This document shows positions 1 through 7,763 of a DNA stretch of 64,000 bases, in pieces. Location: assembly GCA_964609655.1 (NCBI GenBank), contig CAZSUA010000001.1, positions 1 through 64,000 of the forward strand, in the 5' to 3' direction. Each line of letters starts with the position of its first letter. Positions within the stretch are counted from its first letter, which is position 1. The position numbers and the translations under genes are program-made. The notes below the pieces were generated by a model. That model saw nothing but the letters and a program-made list of their open reading frames with translations, did not search any database and was not told the DNA's origin. Source of the DNA: JBBRRP01 sp964609655. Its GTDB lineage: Bacteria; Myxococcota_A; Polyangia; Polyangiales; Polyangiaceae.

Positions 1-470
1 GCTTGAGCTCACTCTCAAAAACATCTGGAAGGACGGCACCCGCGCCATCCTCCTCAACCCCCGCGACCTCATCATCCGCCTGATCGCCGCTATCCCACCC
101 CCGCGCTTTCATCTGGTCCGCTATTTTGGCGTACTTTCAAGCCACTCCAAGTTTCGCCCAGAGGTCGTCCCCGCGCCACCACAGCACTCTTCCGCTTTCA
201 GGCCGCCCCCGGCTTCCGGTGACCAGCTCGAGTTCCCCAAGCTCAACGCCCACACGGACGTCCGCTCTTCCCGCAAACGCTGGGCCTGGCTGCTGGCTCA
301 TGTCTTTCGGGCTGACCTTGATACTTGCGTGCACTGCGGCGGGCCCATGCGCTGGCTCGAAGCCGCCACCACCGAACAGGCCGCTGCCTCGCTGCTCGCC
401 AAGCTGGGTCTTGCTCCTCAGCCTCCTCCCGCGCCACCGCGGGTTTTGGTCGGGCAGCTTCGGTTTGGGT
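1..470 (+). repeat. Long direct repeat, copy A (partner 4431-4900)
   Basis: Bases 1-470 match 4431-4900 almost exactly. I see three mismatches, one near 435 and two adjacent near 460. The repeat carries the 3' part of an IS91-type transposase gene. Downstream of the shared stop codon the two copies diverge quickly. Confidence 0.9.
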
Positions 471-478
471 TCTGTTGA
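2..478 (+). pseudogene. IS91-family transposase, C-terminal fragment (copy A)
   Basis: An open frame enters from the left edge and ends at TGA 476-478. The peptide has the C-terminal block of IS91-type Y2 transposases: a KDGTRAILLNPRDL stretch, then IPPPRFHLVRYFGVLSSHSKFR, and a late CVHCGGPMRWLEA zinc-knuckle-like motif. The catalytic Y2 domain is not in view, so I cannot tell whether this copy is cut only by the window edge. The same sequence recurs at 4431-4900 with about three differences, and there the upstream frame is closed, so copy B is certainly a fragment. The family transposes by a rolling-circle mechanism and often mobilises neighbouring DNA. Confidence 0.75.
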
Positions 479-710
479 GGGGCTGACGCTAGGCTGGTTG
501 CCGTTACGGGGCGTTTTCTTCGTTAAAAGCGAGCACCTCTGGGCGGAGCTCTATTTGCTGCGGTATCCGCCTGGCTTTCGGCGTTCGCTGTCCGTCGTGT
601 TCAGCGCATCTTGTGCCGCGGTGTCCGGGTTTGCAGGGGGCAGCGCCTCCTCGGCTAGCTGGCCTGGCCTTCCTTCTATCTCATTTTGCCAGGTCGATTG
701 TCTGATGCTC
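471..710 (+). repeat. IS91-like element terminal region, copy A
   Basis: This sequence starts at the transposase stop codon (TTCTGTTGAGGGGCTGACG) and resembles the segments beginning at 4900 and 7525. Shared landmarks are a CTCTGGGCGGAG block, a TTCAGCG block and a GTGTCCGGGTTTGCAGGGG block. It continues to about 710 (TCGATTGTCTGATGCT), where similarity to the third copy ends. I infer that it is the 3' terminal region of the element, where the IS91 replication origin normally lies. No other gene is visible here. Confidence 0.6.
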
Positions 711-727
711 AATGCCTAGCCTCCTGA
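711..727 (+). repeat. 17-bp direct repeat, left copy
   Basis: AATGCCTAGCCTCCTGA occurs here and again at 4237-4253. The two copies enclose about 3.5 kb holding the ATPase gene, the tRNA-Ser fragment and one IS91 pseudogene. The left copy abuts the end of the terminal repeat that starts at 471. Confidence 0.7.
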
Positions 728-730
728 GTT

Positions 731-786
731 TCCCAATTGGACCTCCGTGGATTCCCAATTGGACGTTGCGACTTTCCCAATTGGAC
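731..786 (+). repeat. Three tandem iteron-like repeats upstream of ATPase gene
   Basis: TCCCAATTGGAC is repeated exactly at 731, 753 and 775, a strict 22-bp period (about two helical turns). Each unit contains the palindrome CCAATTGG. The array ends 15 bp before the probable GTG start at 802, so it sits in the leader or promoter of the ATPase gene. It could be an autoregulatory operator array or a replication/recombination iteron. The second DUF4143 ATPase in the window has a comparable array. Confidence 0.85.
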
Positions 787-801
787 CGTACTCTCGATTT
801 C

Positions 802-2031
802 GTGGCCGATTATCCAAGGCATGCTGAACACCGCATCCGCACTGCGCTTGCGGACACGCGGGTCGTGGCCATTACTGGCCCACGGCAATCCGGTAAGACC
901 ACGCTTGCGAGACGCTTTGCGCGCAACGGCAGAACCTATGTAACCCTGGACGACCGCGGTACGCTTGACGCTGCAAGGGGTGATCCCGTCGCCTTCATCC
1001 GCGGGCTCGACCGTGCGGTAATCGATGAGGTGCAGCGCGCGCCGGAAATCCTGCTGGCGATCAAACGTCGCGTCGATGAGGACCGCCGTCCGGGGCGTTA
1101 CCTGCTCACTGGCTCCGCCAATCTCGCCACCATCGCTACCGTGCATGATTCGCTGGCGGGGCGAATGGAAACCATCCCGCTTCTGCCCCTTTCCCGAAGC
1201 GAGCTGTTGAGACGCAAGCGCACGGTATTCATCGAAAGCGTCTTCAAGGGTGAAATACCGCAACCTGCCGAGATCCTGAAGGGCGATGCATTGATACGGA
1301 TAGCCGCAAGCGGCGGCTATCCGGAGGCGCTCACGCGTCGTACCGAAGCGCGGCGACAGGACTGGTATCGCGCCTACATCCAATCCATCATCGACCGCGA
1401 TGTGCCGGAGGTCGCGTCTGTCATGCGGCCCGGCATGATCCCGAAGCTGATGCAGATCGCGGCTCAATTCGCTGGCCAGCTAGTCAACCTTTCCGAAATC
1501 GGGCGCTCGGGCGCCATGGACCACAAGACGGCAGACACTTATCTGCAGTTGCTCGAACAACTGTTCATCGTAAGGCGTGTGCAGCCATGGTTCAGGAACG
1601 AGCTGTCACGGCTGATCAAAACACCAAAGCTGCATTTTGTGGATTCAGGCCTGCTCTGTGCCATGCGCGGCTACACCGCCTCCCGGTTGAAATCGGATCG
1701 TACGGCTCTTGGTCCGATTCTCGAAGGCATGATGTTCTCCGAGTTGCTGAAAGCCATCGCATGCTCCGGACAGCAGATTGCCATGTATCACTACCGCGAC
1801 AAGAGCCAGCTCGAAGTGGATTTCGTTCTGGAGAATGGCGCAGGTCAGGTGGTTGGCGTCGAAGTGAAAGCCGCGGCAAGCGTGACACGTCGTGACTTCG
1901 CCGGACTGGAACGCCTGGCGGCGGCATCCGGCGCTCATTTCGTGCAGGGGGTTATCCTCCATGATGGCGATCAGATACTAAACTTCGCGGATCATCTGCG
2001 TGCGGCGCCGCTGGCGTGCCTGTGGGCGTGA
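802..2031 (+). CDS. AAA+ ATPase with DUF4143 (AAA_14 family), 409 aa
   Basis: Walker A is GPRQSGKTT at residues 26-34, Walker B is RAVIDEVQ at 71-78, and the family LTGSAN motif is at 102-107. The C-terminal DUF4143 half has a PD-(D/E)xK-like signature, EVD at 338-340 and EVK at 364-366, suggesting a nuclease-like fold. An upstream ATG at 712 would translate through the tandem repeats. I prefer GTG 802 because its N-terminus (YPRHAEHRIRTAL) aligns directly with the homologue at 57974-59215. The biological role of the family is not established; these genes are usually found in accessory DNA. Lies between IS91 remnants and next to a tRNA-Ser fragment, so it is probably part of an integrated element. 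Confidence 0.85.
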   Translation: MADYPRHAEHRIRTALADTRVVAITGPRQSGKTTLARRFARNGRTYVTLDDRGTLDAARGDPVAFIRGLDRAVIDEVQRAPEILLAIKRRVDEDRRPGRYLLTGSANLATIATVHDSLAGRMETIPLLPLSRSELLRRKRTVFIESVFKGEIPQPAEILKGDALIRIAASGGYPEALTRRTEARRQDWYRAYIQSIIDRDVPEVASVMRPGMIPKLMQIAAQFAGQLVNLSEIGRSGAMDHKTADTYLQLLEQLFIVRRVQPWFRNELSRLIKTPKLHFVDSGLLCAMRGYTASRLKSDRTALGPILEGMMFSELLKAIACSGQQIAMYHYRDKSQLEVDFVLENGAGQVVGVEVKAAASVTRRDFAGLERLAAASGAHFVQGVILHDGDQILNFADHLRAAPLACLWA

Positions 2032-2084
2032 TGGGGTCCGTGCAAACCGATCCCGGTCGGTGGCCAGCCGCGACGCTTGTCCGA

Positions 2085-2130
2085 TGGCGGAGCTAGCGGA
2101 GAGGGAGGGATTCGAACCCTCTGAACGGCG
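2085..2130 (-). other. tRNA-Ser 3'-end fragment (probable attachment-site scar)
   Basis: Read on the minus strand, this holds a perfect T arm (GAGGGTTCGAATCCCTC) followed by the acceptor strand CCTCTCCG, as in bacterial tRNA-Ser 3' ends. No D arm, anticodon arm or matching 5' half is recognisable. Just beyond, CTAGCTC separates the acceptor from a CGCCA. A detached tRNA 3' end is the usual remnant of site-specific integration at a tRNA gene. Confidence 0.65.
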
Positions 2131-2524
2131 TTGGCAAAACCTTCAATCGGCACGCGACTTTGCGAGCCAATGGCCGGAAATAATAGGGTTAAACTGAGTA
2201 TAGGGCCCTCTCCGCTGATCCCCGTGAGTCCACGTGAATCGACTCCAGTCGGGCAATGGATGGGCAACGGATGAGAGCAGGCATCAGATAACCCCAGGCA
2301 GCGCTCGCTCAGCGGATGATGCGTCGGTGCCAGGATGGATGGTTCGGGGGCCACGAGGAGGCAGGGGCTGCGATGCCAGTGTGCGCCCACGGCTAGCTCG
2401 GATTCTGGCGATACAGGGATCCGAACGGACTGTCCGTCGGCTAGCCATCGCCCGCCGGACAGGGGTCGCACAGGGCAATTTCTCCGGACTTTGCCAACGG
2501 CACGCCACTCGCACTTGGCCGTAG
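2131..2524. other. Gene-free stretch between ATPase/tRNA scar and IS91 transposase
   Basis: I find no convincing gene here. Bases 2375-2415 are repeated at 4315-4355. The rest is presumably the upstream part of the IS91 element that begins its transposase near 2525. Confidence 0.5.
2375..2415 (+). repeat. About 41-bp repeat, copy 1 (partner 4315-4355)
   Basis: The block from GCCAGTG through GCTAGCTCGG and TTCTGGCGATACA is shared with 4315-4355 with a few differences. In both places it lies just upstream of an IS91 transposase sequence (110 bp before a 5' end here, about 30 bp before a 3' fragment there). It may be a conserved left boundary of these elements. Confidence 0.6.
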
Positions 2525-4138
2525 GTGGAAGCACCGATCCATCGACATTCCGCTGAGCCGTCAAAGTACCGCCCACGCCAACCTACCCAAACTCTTCTCT
2601 ACCAAATCGTTGCCGGGCACCTCGAAACCTTCCTGGCTTGCACAGCGGAGCAACAGAATAGTGCCCTGCCGCGTTACGTTCAAAAAGAGCTCCGCAGGTA
2701 TTTGGAATGCGGCGTTTTCGCGCATGGATTTTTACGCGCCCGGTGCTCCGATTGTGGCAAGGATTTGCTGGTAGCTTTCTCGTGCAAGTGACGCGGCGTG
2801 TGCCCTTCCTGCAACGCACGTCGCAGGTGCGCGACGGCGGGGCACTTGGTGGATCACGTGCTCGGAGATATCCCGCTGCGCCAGTGGGTGCTCTCAGTTC
2901 CTTACGAGCTACGTCTGCTGCTCGCCAAGTCCCCCGAGGCACTGAACGCCGTCGCACGCCTGTTCGTTGAACAAATCACGCGCTTTCAGCGCGAGCGGGC
3001 AGGTGCAGCCGGCGTCAAAGCGCCGAAGACAGGCGCCATTGTTTTTCCGCAGAGGTTCGGCGGCTCTCTCAACCTCAACGTTCACTTTCACGTCGCCGTG
3101 CCGGATGGGGTTTACACGGTTGCAAACAATTCAGGGAACGAAACGGCAACTGCTAACTTTCATCCACTCGCTCAACCGACACAACGGGACCTCGACGAGA
3201 TCACCCACAACGTGAACGCTCGTGTATGTGCGTGGCTCAAACAAAGGATTTCTCCAGAACGAGAGCGAGAGCGAGTGCAACGATGCTGAGGCGCAGCCCT
3301 TGGCGCTCGACGCTTGCCTTGTGGCGTCGCTCGGAGTGGGGGAGCTGGTTTCCGTTCGTTCGGCCGAATGACAATTGCCAGAGGATTGCCCGGCGCGCCC
3401 AGCGAAAGCAGCCCGACGCCCCGGCAGCTCGAATGGCTTTAATCTTCACGCGGGCGTTGTCATTGCCAGCGATGATCGGCCAGGGGGCGAGCGACTACTG
3501 CGCTACTGCGCGCGCCCGCTCTTAGCCTGGAAAGGATCTCGCTGTTACCCGGTGGCCGCATAGCCTATGCTATCCGCACCTCCGCAAGATCGAAGCGAAG
3601 CCATCGTGTCATGACGCCTCTGCAGTTTCTGGCGCGGCTGTGTCCGTTGATCCCGCCGCCCCGGCATCCGTTAATACGATTTCACGGCGTCTTCGCCCCA
3701 CATTCCCATGCACGTGCGGCCGTCAGTCCACAGCGCGCCATTCATACTGAAAGCAACGAGGCCCCATCGACGGGGCCAGCTGAGGGCATTGGGAGTAGTT
3801 CAAAAATAGCCGGCGACGGCACAAGCGCGCTCAACGTGGCGTCGAAACTAGAAACGCCCTTGGCACCCCTCTGTGTTCCAAGGATCGATTGGGCAGAACT
3901 CCTCAGACGAGTGTACGACGTAGACGCGCTCGCATGCCCCTGTGGCGGACGGCTGCGCATGATCGCGCTCATCACAGAACCTGACACTGCCCAGCAGATC
4001 CTGGTGAGCCTCGCCATGCCAGCAGACGCACCGCCAGTCGCACAGGCAGTCCAGACTTTGACCTTACCGGCTAAGCCCCCATGGCACACGTCGAAGGCCG
4101 ACCGCACCCTTCCGCGGCGGAGGTGTACTTTGGATTAG
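2525..4138 (+). pseudogene. IS91-family transposase, disrupted
   Basis: The N-terminal zinc-binding region (RCSDCGKDLLVAFSCK, then RGVCPSCNARRRCATAGHLVDH) and the catalytic region (LRQWVLSVPYELRLLLA, HFHVAVPDGVY) identify the family. An in-frame TGA at 2789-2791 replaces a residue between the two zinc-knuckle halves. The frame resumes at once and runs to about 3250, then shifts. A middle piece is readable around 3430-3560 (LHAGVVIASDDRPGGERLLRYCARP), and the C-terminus continues at 3611-4138 (PPPRHPLIRFHGVFAPH, WAELLRRVYDVDALACPCGG). With a nonsense codon and at least two shifts it cannot make an active protein. Confidence 0.85.
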
Positions 4139-4314
4139 CTCAACGGCGTCGGTCAGTCGGCCAAATGCCGATCAACTTCGCATAAATACAATCAGTCTAC
4201 TTTCGCGAGCCCGGCTTAAGGGCCAACGTGGTTTGGAATGCCTAGCCTCCTGATACGCGGCGCCGAGGCCCTTCGGCAACCCGCCCAATTCTTCGAATCG
4301 GTCACGGAAGGCGG
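4139..4314. other. Gene-free IS91 flank
   Basis: Probable 3' flank of the disrupted transposase. Apart from the 17-bp direct repeat at 4237-4253 I see no coding signal. Confidence 0.4.
4237..4253 (+). repeat. 17-bp direct repeat, right copy
   Basis: Exact second copy of AATGCCTAGCCTCCTGA (first at 711-727). The flanking bases differ, so the match is limited to these 17 bp. Confidence 0.7.
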
Positions 4315-4355
4315 GCCAGTGCGCGGCCACTGCTAGCTCGGGTTCTGGCGATACA
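4315..4355 (+). repeat. About 41-bp repeat, copy 2 (partner 2375-2415)
   Basis: Matches 2375-2415. Here it lies close to a transposase 3' fragment, as expected if most of an element was lost by internal deletion between its ends. Confidence 0.6.
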
Positions 4356-4386
4356 CGCCGAGCGCCAAGATCAGAGCGATCAGTGA

Positions 4387-4908
4387 CAGGAGCTCGCTCA
4401 GGACCGCCTGGAGCTCCGCCCCGACGGCAAGCTTGAGCTCACTCTCAAAAACATCTGGAAGGACGGCACCCGCGCCATCCTCCTCAACCCCCGCGACCTC
4501 ATCATCCGCCTGATCGCCGCTATCCCACCCCCGCGCTTTCATCTGGTCCGCTATTTTGGCGTACTTTCAAGCCACTCCAAGTTTCGCCCAGAGGTCGTCC
4601 CCGCGCCACCACAGCACTCTTCCGCTTTCAGGCCGCCCCCGGCTTCCGGTGACCAGCTCGAGTTCCCCAAGCTCAACGCCCACACGGACGTCCGCTCTTC
4701 CCGCAAACGCTGGGCCTGGCTGCTGGCTCATGTCTTTCGGGCTGACCTTGATACTTGCGTGCACTGCGGCGGGCCCATGCGCTGGCTCGAAGCCGCCACC
4801 ACCGAACAGGCCGCTGCCTCGCTGCTCGCCAAGCTGGGTCTTGCTCCTCAGCCTCCTCCCGCGCCGCCGCGGGTTTTGGTCGGGCAGCTGAGGTTTGGGT
4901 TCTGTTGA
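4387..4908 (+). pseudogene. IS91-family transposase, C-terminal fragment (copy B)
   Basis: The open frame begins right after TGA 4384-4386 and runs to TGA 4906-4908. It starts in the middle of the family alignment (DRLELRPDGKLELTLKNIWK) and contains the same C-terminal motifs as copy A, including IPPPRFHLVRYFGVL and CVHCGGPMRW. The zinc finger and the catalytic Y2 region are absent, so this is a remnant. It is a different element from the pseudogene at 2525-4138, whose C-terminus is diverged. Confidence 0.8.
4431..4900 (+). repeat. Long direct repeat, copy B (partner 1-470)
   Basis: Near-identical to 1-470. Together with copy A it could support homologous recombination that deletes or amplifies the intervening 4.4 kb. 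Confidence 0.9.
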
Positions 4909-5029
4909 GCGGCTGAGGCTGGGCTCTGGTTGCCTTTTTGGGTGCTTGCTTTGTTGGAGGTGAGCACTTCTGGGCGGAAATCTATTTGCACCGATGCCCG
5001 GCGGGGATTGAGTGTCGGATTTCTAAGGC
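4900..5029 (+). repeat. IS91-like element terminal region, copy B
   Basis: Starts at TTCTGTTGAGCGGCTGAGG. It shares an exact stretch with copy C (7525) from ATCTATTTGCACCGATGCC to the GGGGATTGAGTGTCGGAT block. The match stops near 5029, while copies A and C continue, so this end is truncated or recombined. It forms the left border of the TetR/NmrA/SGNH cassette. Confidence 0.6.
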
Positions 5030-5103
5030 ACAAAGCCCTCTTTGAATGCCGCCCCCTTAAATGTTCCATCTCTCCCCCAAAATGTCCCATCCACCCATTA
5101 CAC

Positions 5104-5529
5104 TCACGCGTCTGGAGTTCCGTGGTGCCGCGTGCGAAAGTCGACGTTCCTGTAACGCCGCAGTTGGACCTCAACATTCTTCACCGCAGCAAGTTCCGAA
5201 CTTGCCTCGGCAACGACAAGGTTCGCAATTTCCCGCGGGCGAAAACCTGCTCGCTCCAGGTTCTGACGTGTGGAGATCAACAATTCCGCTGGTGAGCGTT
5301 TGCCGCGACGTCTCCTGTCGGAGGGGGTGTTCAGGCTTCGCGTTCGGATGAATTCATCTAGCAAGTGCAATGCCCCTGCCATCCCTCGCATGCGAGGCAC
5401 ATACTGGATTAGCTCTGGGTCCATCATGAACCGTTTGGCAAGCACCGCGATGCCAACACCTGAGTGACTCACGACCGAAGACAGCGTTCGCGCCGACACC
5501 GTGAGCGGCGTGTCACTGGCCTCAATCAT
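5104..5529 (-). CDS. Hypothetical protein, unknown
   Basis: I do not recognise this protein. The frame can extend upstream to 5649, but an internal ATG at 5529 (MIEASDTPLTVSARTL) avoids overlap with the divergent TetR gene. Features seen are a mixed helical region with FMMDPELIQYVPRMRGMAGALHLLDEF and a very basic patch (PSDRRRRGKRSPAELL). The basic patch is reminiscent of transposase C-termini, but not enough to assign it. It lies between an IS91 terminal repeat and the TetR gene, so a remnant is as likely as a functional gene. Confidence 0.35.
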   Translation of the reverse strand: MIEASDTPLTVSARTLSSVVSHSGVGIAVLAKRFMMDPELIQYVPRMRGMAGALHLLDEFIRTRSLNTPSDRRRRGKRSPAELLISTRQNLERAGFRPREIANLVVAEASSELAAVKNVEVQLRRYRNVDFRTRHHGTPDA

Positions 5530-5630
5530 ACTAAGGAGTGACCGACATACGGCAAGCCTTTTACAAGGCCTATCGACGCAACCGTGGGGACTCTCGGACG
5601 AATGAGCTATGGTCGAGGGAAGCCTATCAC

Positions 5631-6020
5631 ATGAGAAACGCACCCACACATCAGCCCCGACGGGAGCCGCGGCAACACCGGTCCCGGCAGACCGTGGACG
5701 CGGTGCTCGACGCGGTCACCATCGTGCTCAAGCGCCATGGCCCCGACGCGGTCACCACCAACCGCATCACCGAGACCGCCGGCGTAAGCATCGGGTCGCT
5801 CTATCAGTACTTTCCTGACAAGCAGGCGATCTACAGCGCGCTTCACGAGCGTCACGTGGACGAGGTGCACCAGGTGATCGAGCGCGCGCTGGCCGAGCGT
5901 GCGTCGGGGTCGCTCCAGGACTTCGCGTGCGCGCTGGTAAAGGGGCTCGCGGACGTGCACGCCGCAGACCCTGAGCTCCACCAGCTGATCACTGCGTTGG
6001 TGCCGGAGGGACCGGCGTGA
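5631..6020 (+). pseudogene. TetR-family regulator, 3'-truncated
   Basis: The N-terminal DNA-binding domain is intact: RQTVDAVLDAVTIVLKRHG, then the helix-turn-helix TNRITETAGVSIGSLYQYFPDKQAIYSAL. The ligand-binding domain stops after LHQLITALVPEG, giving 129 aa where the family usually has 180-220. ATG 5631 is chosen because the family N-terminus starts there; a frame from 5538 adds unrelated residues. The gene runs head-on into an NmrA-like gene that has also lost its 3' end, so one deletion probably removed both tails. Noticeably GC-rich compared with the backbone. Confidence 0.7.
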
Positions 6021-6429
6021 AGGCCGCGGTCTGGATGAGCGTGAAGGCGATGCCGCTTTCGCGCACCGCGGTTTCGCCGAGCGCGTGCCACGGCCCCGTC
6101 CCCACGCCCGAGTGCACGTCGAGCGTCGAGAGCTTGACCAGATGACGCACACCGGCGGCTCTTGCGGCGAGCGCGGCGACGCGATCGCGCGCGGCGAGGT
6201 CGGGCCCGCTGTTGAGGAGAAAGAGGGAGTCGATATCGGCGAACGCCGCCGACAGCGACGCTTGGTCGGCCGCCAGATCCCCGACGCGGATCTCGACCGC
6301 GTCACCGAACTGGGACCGCGCCTTGGCGGCGTCACGCACGAAGACATACGGGCGTTCGCCGCGGTCGATCAGATGTTGGGTGACGAGAGAGCCGATGGTC
6401 CCGGTCGCGCCTGTGATGAGACATTTCAT
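5989..6429 (-). pseudogene. NmrA-like NAD(P)-binding protein, 3'-truncated
   Basis: N-terminal Rossmann motif LITGATGTIGSLVTQHL (GxxGxxG), then EIRVGDLAADQASLSAAFADIDSLFLL and HLVKLSTLDVHS, typical of the NmrA/atypical SDR family. The protein ends at 146 aa after SGIAFTLIQTAAF, where relatives continue for about 130 more residues. The last codons overlap the truncated TetR gene on the other strand. Its ATG (6427-6429) follows the SGNH hydrolase stop (6431-6433) directly, so the two were probably one operon. Confidence 0.7.
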
Positions 6430-6430
6430 C

Positions 6431-7275
6431 TTATTGATCGCTCCAGCCGCGCACGACCTCGAGGGCGATGCGCTTCTGCCCCGCGAGCGTGAAGTGGAGA
6501 CCGTCGTCCATCAGCAGCTCGGACGGAGGCGGAGCGCCCAGGCTCGAGAAGAGATCGATCGTCGGACTGCCGAGTTCGCGCACCGCGTTCGCGACGCGCG
6601 CGACGTCCTCGTTGCGGAAGCGGACGCCGAAGCGCGACAGGCCCCAGTGTGCTGCCACGCGGTCTTCGATCACCGCTGCGGGGGTGACCCAGAGGCAGCG
6701 CGCCTTCGTCTCTCTCGACGCGCGGCTGCACAGCTCGGCGAGGTTCCGCGCGGTCTCACCGTGATCGACCAGCGTCTTGGTCGGGCTCGGCCCCTGCGTC
6801 CGCGCGTCGTTGACTCCGATGAAGAAGAGTAGCCAGTCGGGCTGGCGCGCGAGCACCTCGCCGACTCGGACCAGCCCGTGCGTCGTGGTCTCGCCGGGGA
6901 CCGCGCTAATCGCCACCGACAGCTCGTCGGCGGGGCGGCGTGCGACCAACATCTCGGCGACGATCCTCGCCCAGGACTGCGGATCAGCCGTGTGGCTGTC
7001 GCCGAAGACGACGACCCGCGCTCCCTTCCGCAGCGGCAGGCGATCGACCATCCCCGCCACCGCGGGATCGGCGAGCAACTCGGCAGCGGCGTCCTTCGCG
7101 TCGGCGCGCATCNNNNNNNNNNCATCTGCGCCAGCTCCGCGCGGTAGGTCTCGGGATCCACCCCGATGAGGGCGGCGCGGGTGCCCTCGGTGAGCGCGGC
7201 GATCCCCGGCATCGAGCCCAACGTACTTTCGGGTTGGAGCACTTTCATCAGCCATCGAATCTGTTCGGTCGACAT
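6431..7275 (-). CDS. SGNH/GDSL-family hydrolase (interrupted by assembly gap)
   Basis: SGNH blocks are visible: the nucleophile block VVVFGDSHTAD, the GxND block FFIGVNDART and the catalytic DxxH in DGLHFT. Start ATG 7273-7275 (MSTEQIRWLMKVLQ) has a GGAG at suitable spacing. The N-run at 7113-7122 breaks the frame. The bases on its two sides overlap by CATC; merging them removes 14 positions and leaves 831 bp, an intact 276-aa frame reading ELAQM-RADAKDAA across the join. I therefore regard the gene as intact. No signal peptide is obvious. GC-rich like its two downstream neighbours, consistent with joint transfer. Confidence 0.75.
7113..7122. other. Assembly gap (10 N)
   Basis: Ten N inside the SGNH hydrolase gene. 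The flanks end GCGCGCATC and begin CATCTGCGCC, so they overlap by 4 bp. The gap is probably an artefact of joining abutting contigs. Confidence 0.9.
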
Positions 7276-7524
7276 GCACACTCCTGGTTGAAGGTCTCCA
7301 TTTGTACCAATCGATGCAGGGGTCCGTCAGCTCGCGTTCCGGGCTCGGGAAGGTCTCGAAATTCGTGGCCTTTCGCCAGATACCGCGGCCGCTTGCTCAG
7401 ATTTGTTGAGCACGCAGACGCGGGCGCGCTGAGTCCGACGATCAAAAGAGCATCGAGAGCTGTTCGTGCTTGAGGGACAACGCGTGCACGAGCTGCGCGC
7501 GCCGTGGCAGCGGCGAAGCCGAGC
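7276..7524. other. Intergenic, no gene seen
   Basis: Upstream region of the SGNH hydrolase gene. It should hold the promoter of that short operon, but I see no clear -35/-10 pair or operator palindrome. Confidence 0.4.
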
Positions 7525-7763
7525 TTCTGTTGAGGGGCTGACGCTAGGCTGGTTGCCCTTACGGGGCGTTTTCTTCGTTGAAAGCGCGCAGCTCTGGGCG
7601 GAGATCTATTTGCACCGATGCCCGGCGGGGATTGAGTGTCGGATGTTCGTCGTGTTCAGCGCTCTTTAGGCCTCAGTGTCCGGGTTTGCAGGGGTCAGAG
7701 CTTCCTAGGCTAGGTGGCCTGGCATTGCCTCTACCCCATTTCTCCACTTCGATTGTCTTACGC
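7525..7763 (+). repeat. IS91-like element terminal region, copy C
   Basis: Begins TTCTGTTGAGGGGCTGACG and follows copy A closely for about 240 bp. It also shares the ATCTATTTGCACCGATGCC to GTGTCGGAT stretch with copy B. Unlike the others it has no transposase sequence in front; instead the SGNH cassette adjoins it. Copies B and C thus bracket the cassette at 5.03-7.52 kb. Confidence 0.6.

Noticed and set aside
731..786. CRISPR array
   Set aside because: Three 12-bp repeats with 10-bp spacers are far too short for CRISPR, and no cas genes are present.
709..1467. Antisense open frame over the first ATPase gene
   Set aside because: Shadow of the ATPase; its N-terminal repeats come only from the tandem DNA repeats.
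2000..2197. Open frame with the peptide REGFEPSE
   Set aside because: This is the translated antisense of a tRNA T arm, a common annotation artefact; the DNA is the tRNA-Ser fragment.
6212..6832. Plus-strand open frame over the NmrA/SGNH genes
   Set aside because: GC-rich antisense shadow; the minus-strand genes have clear motifs.
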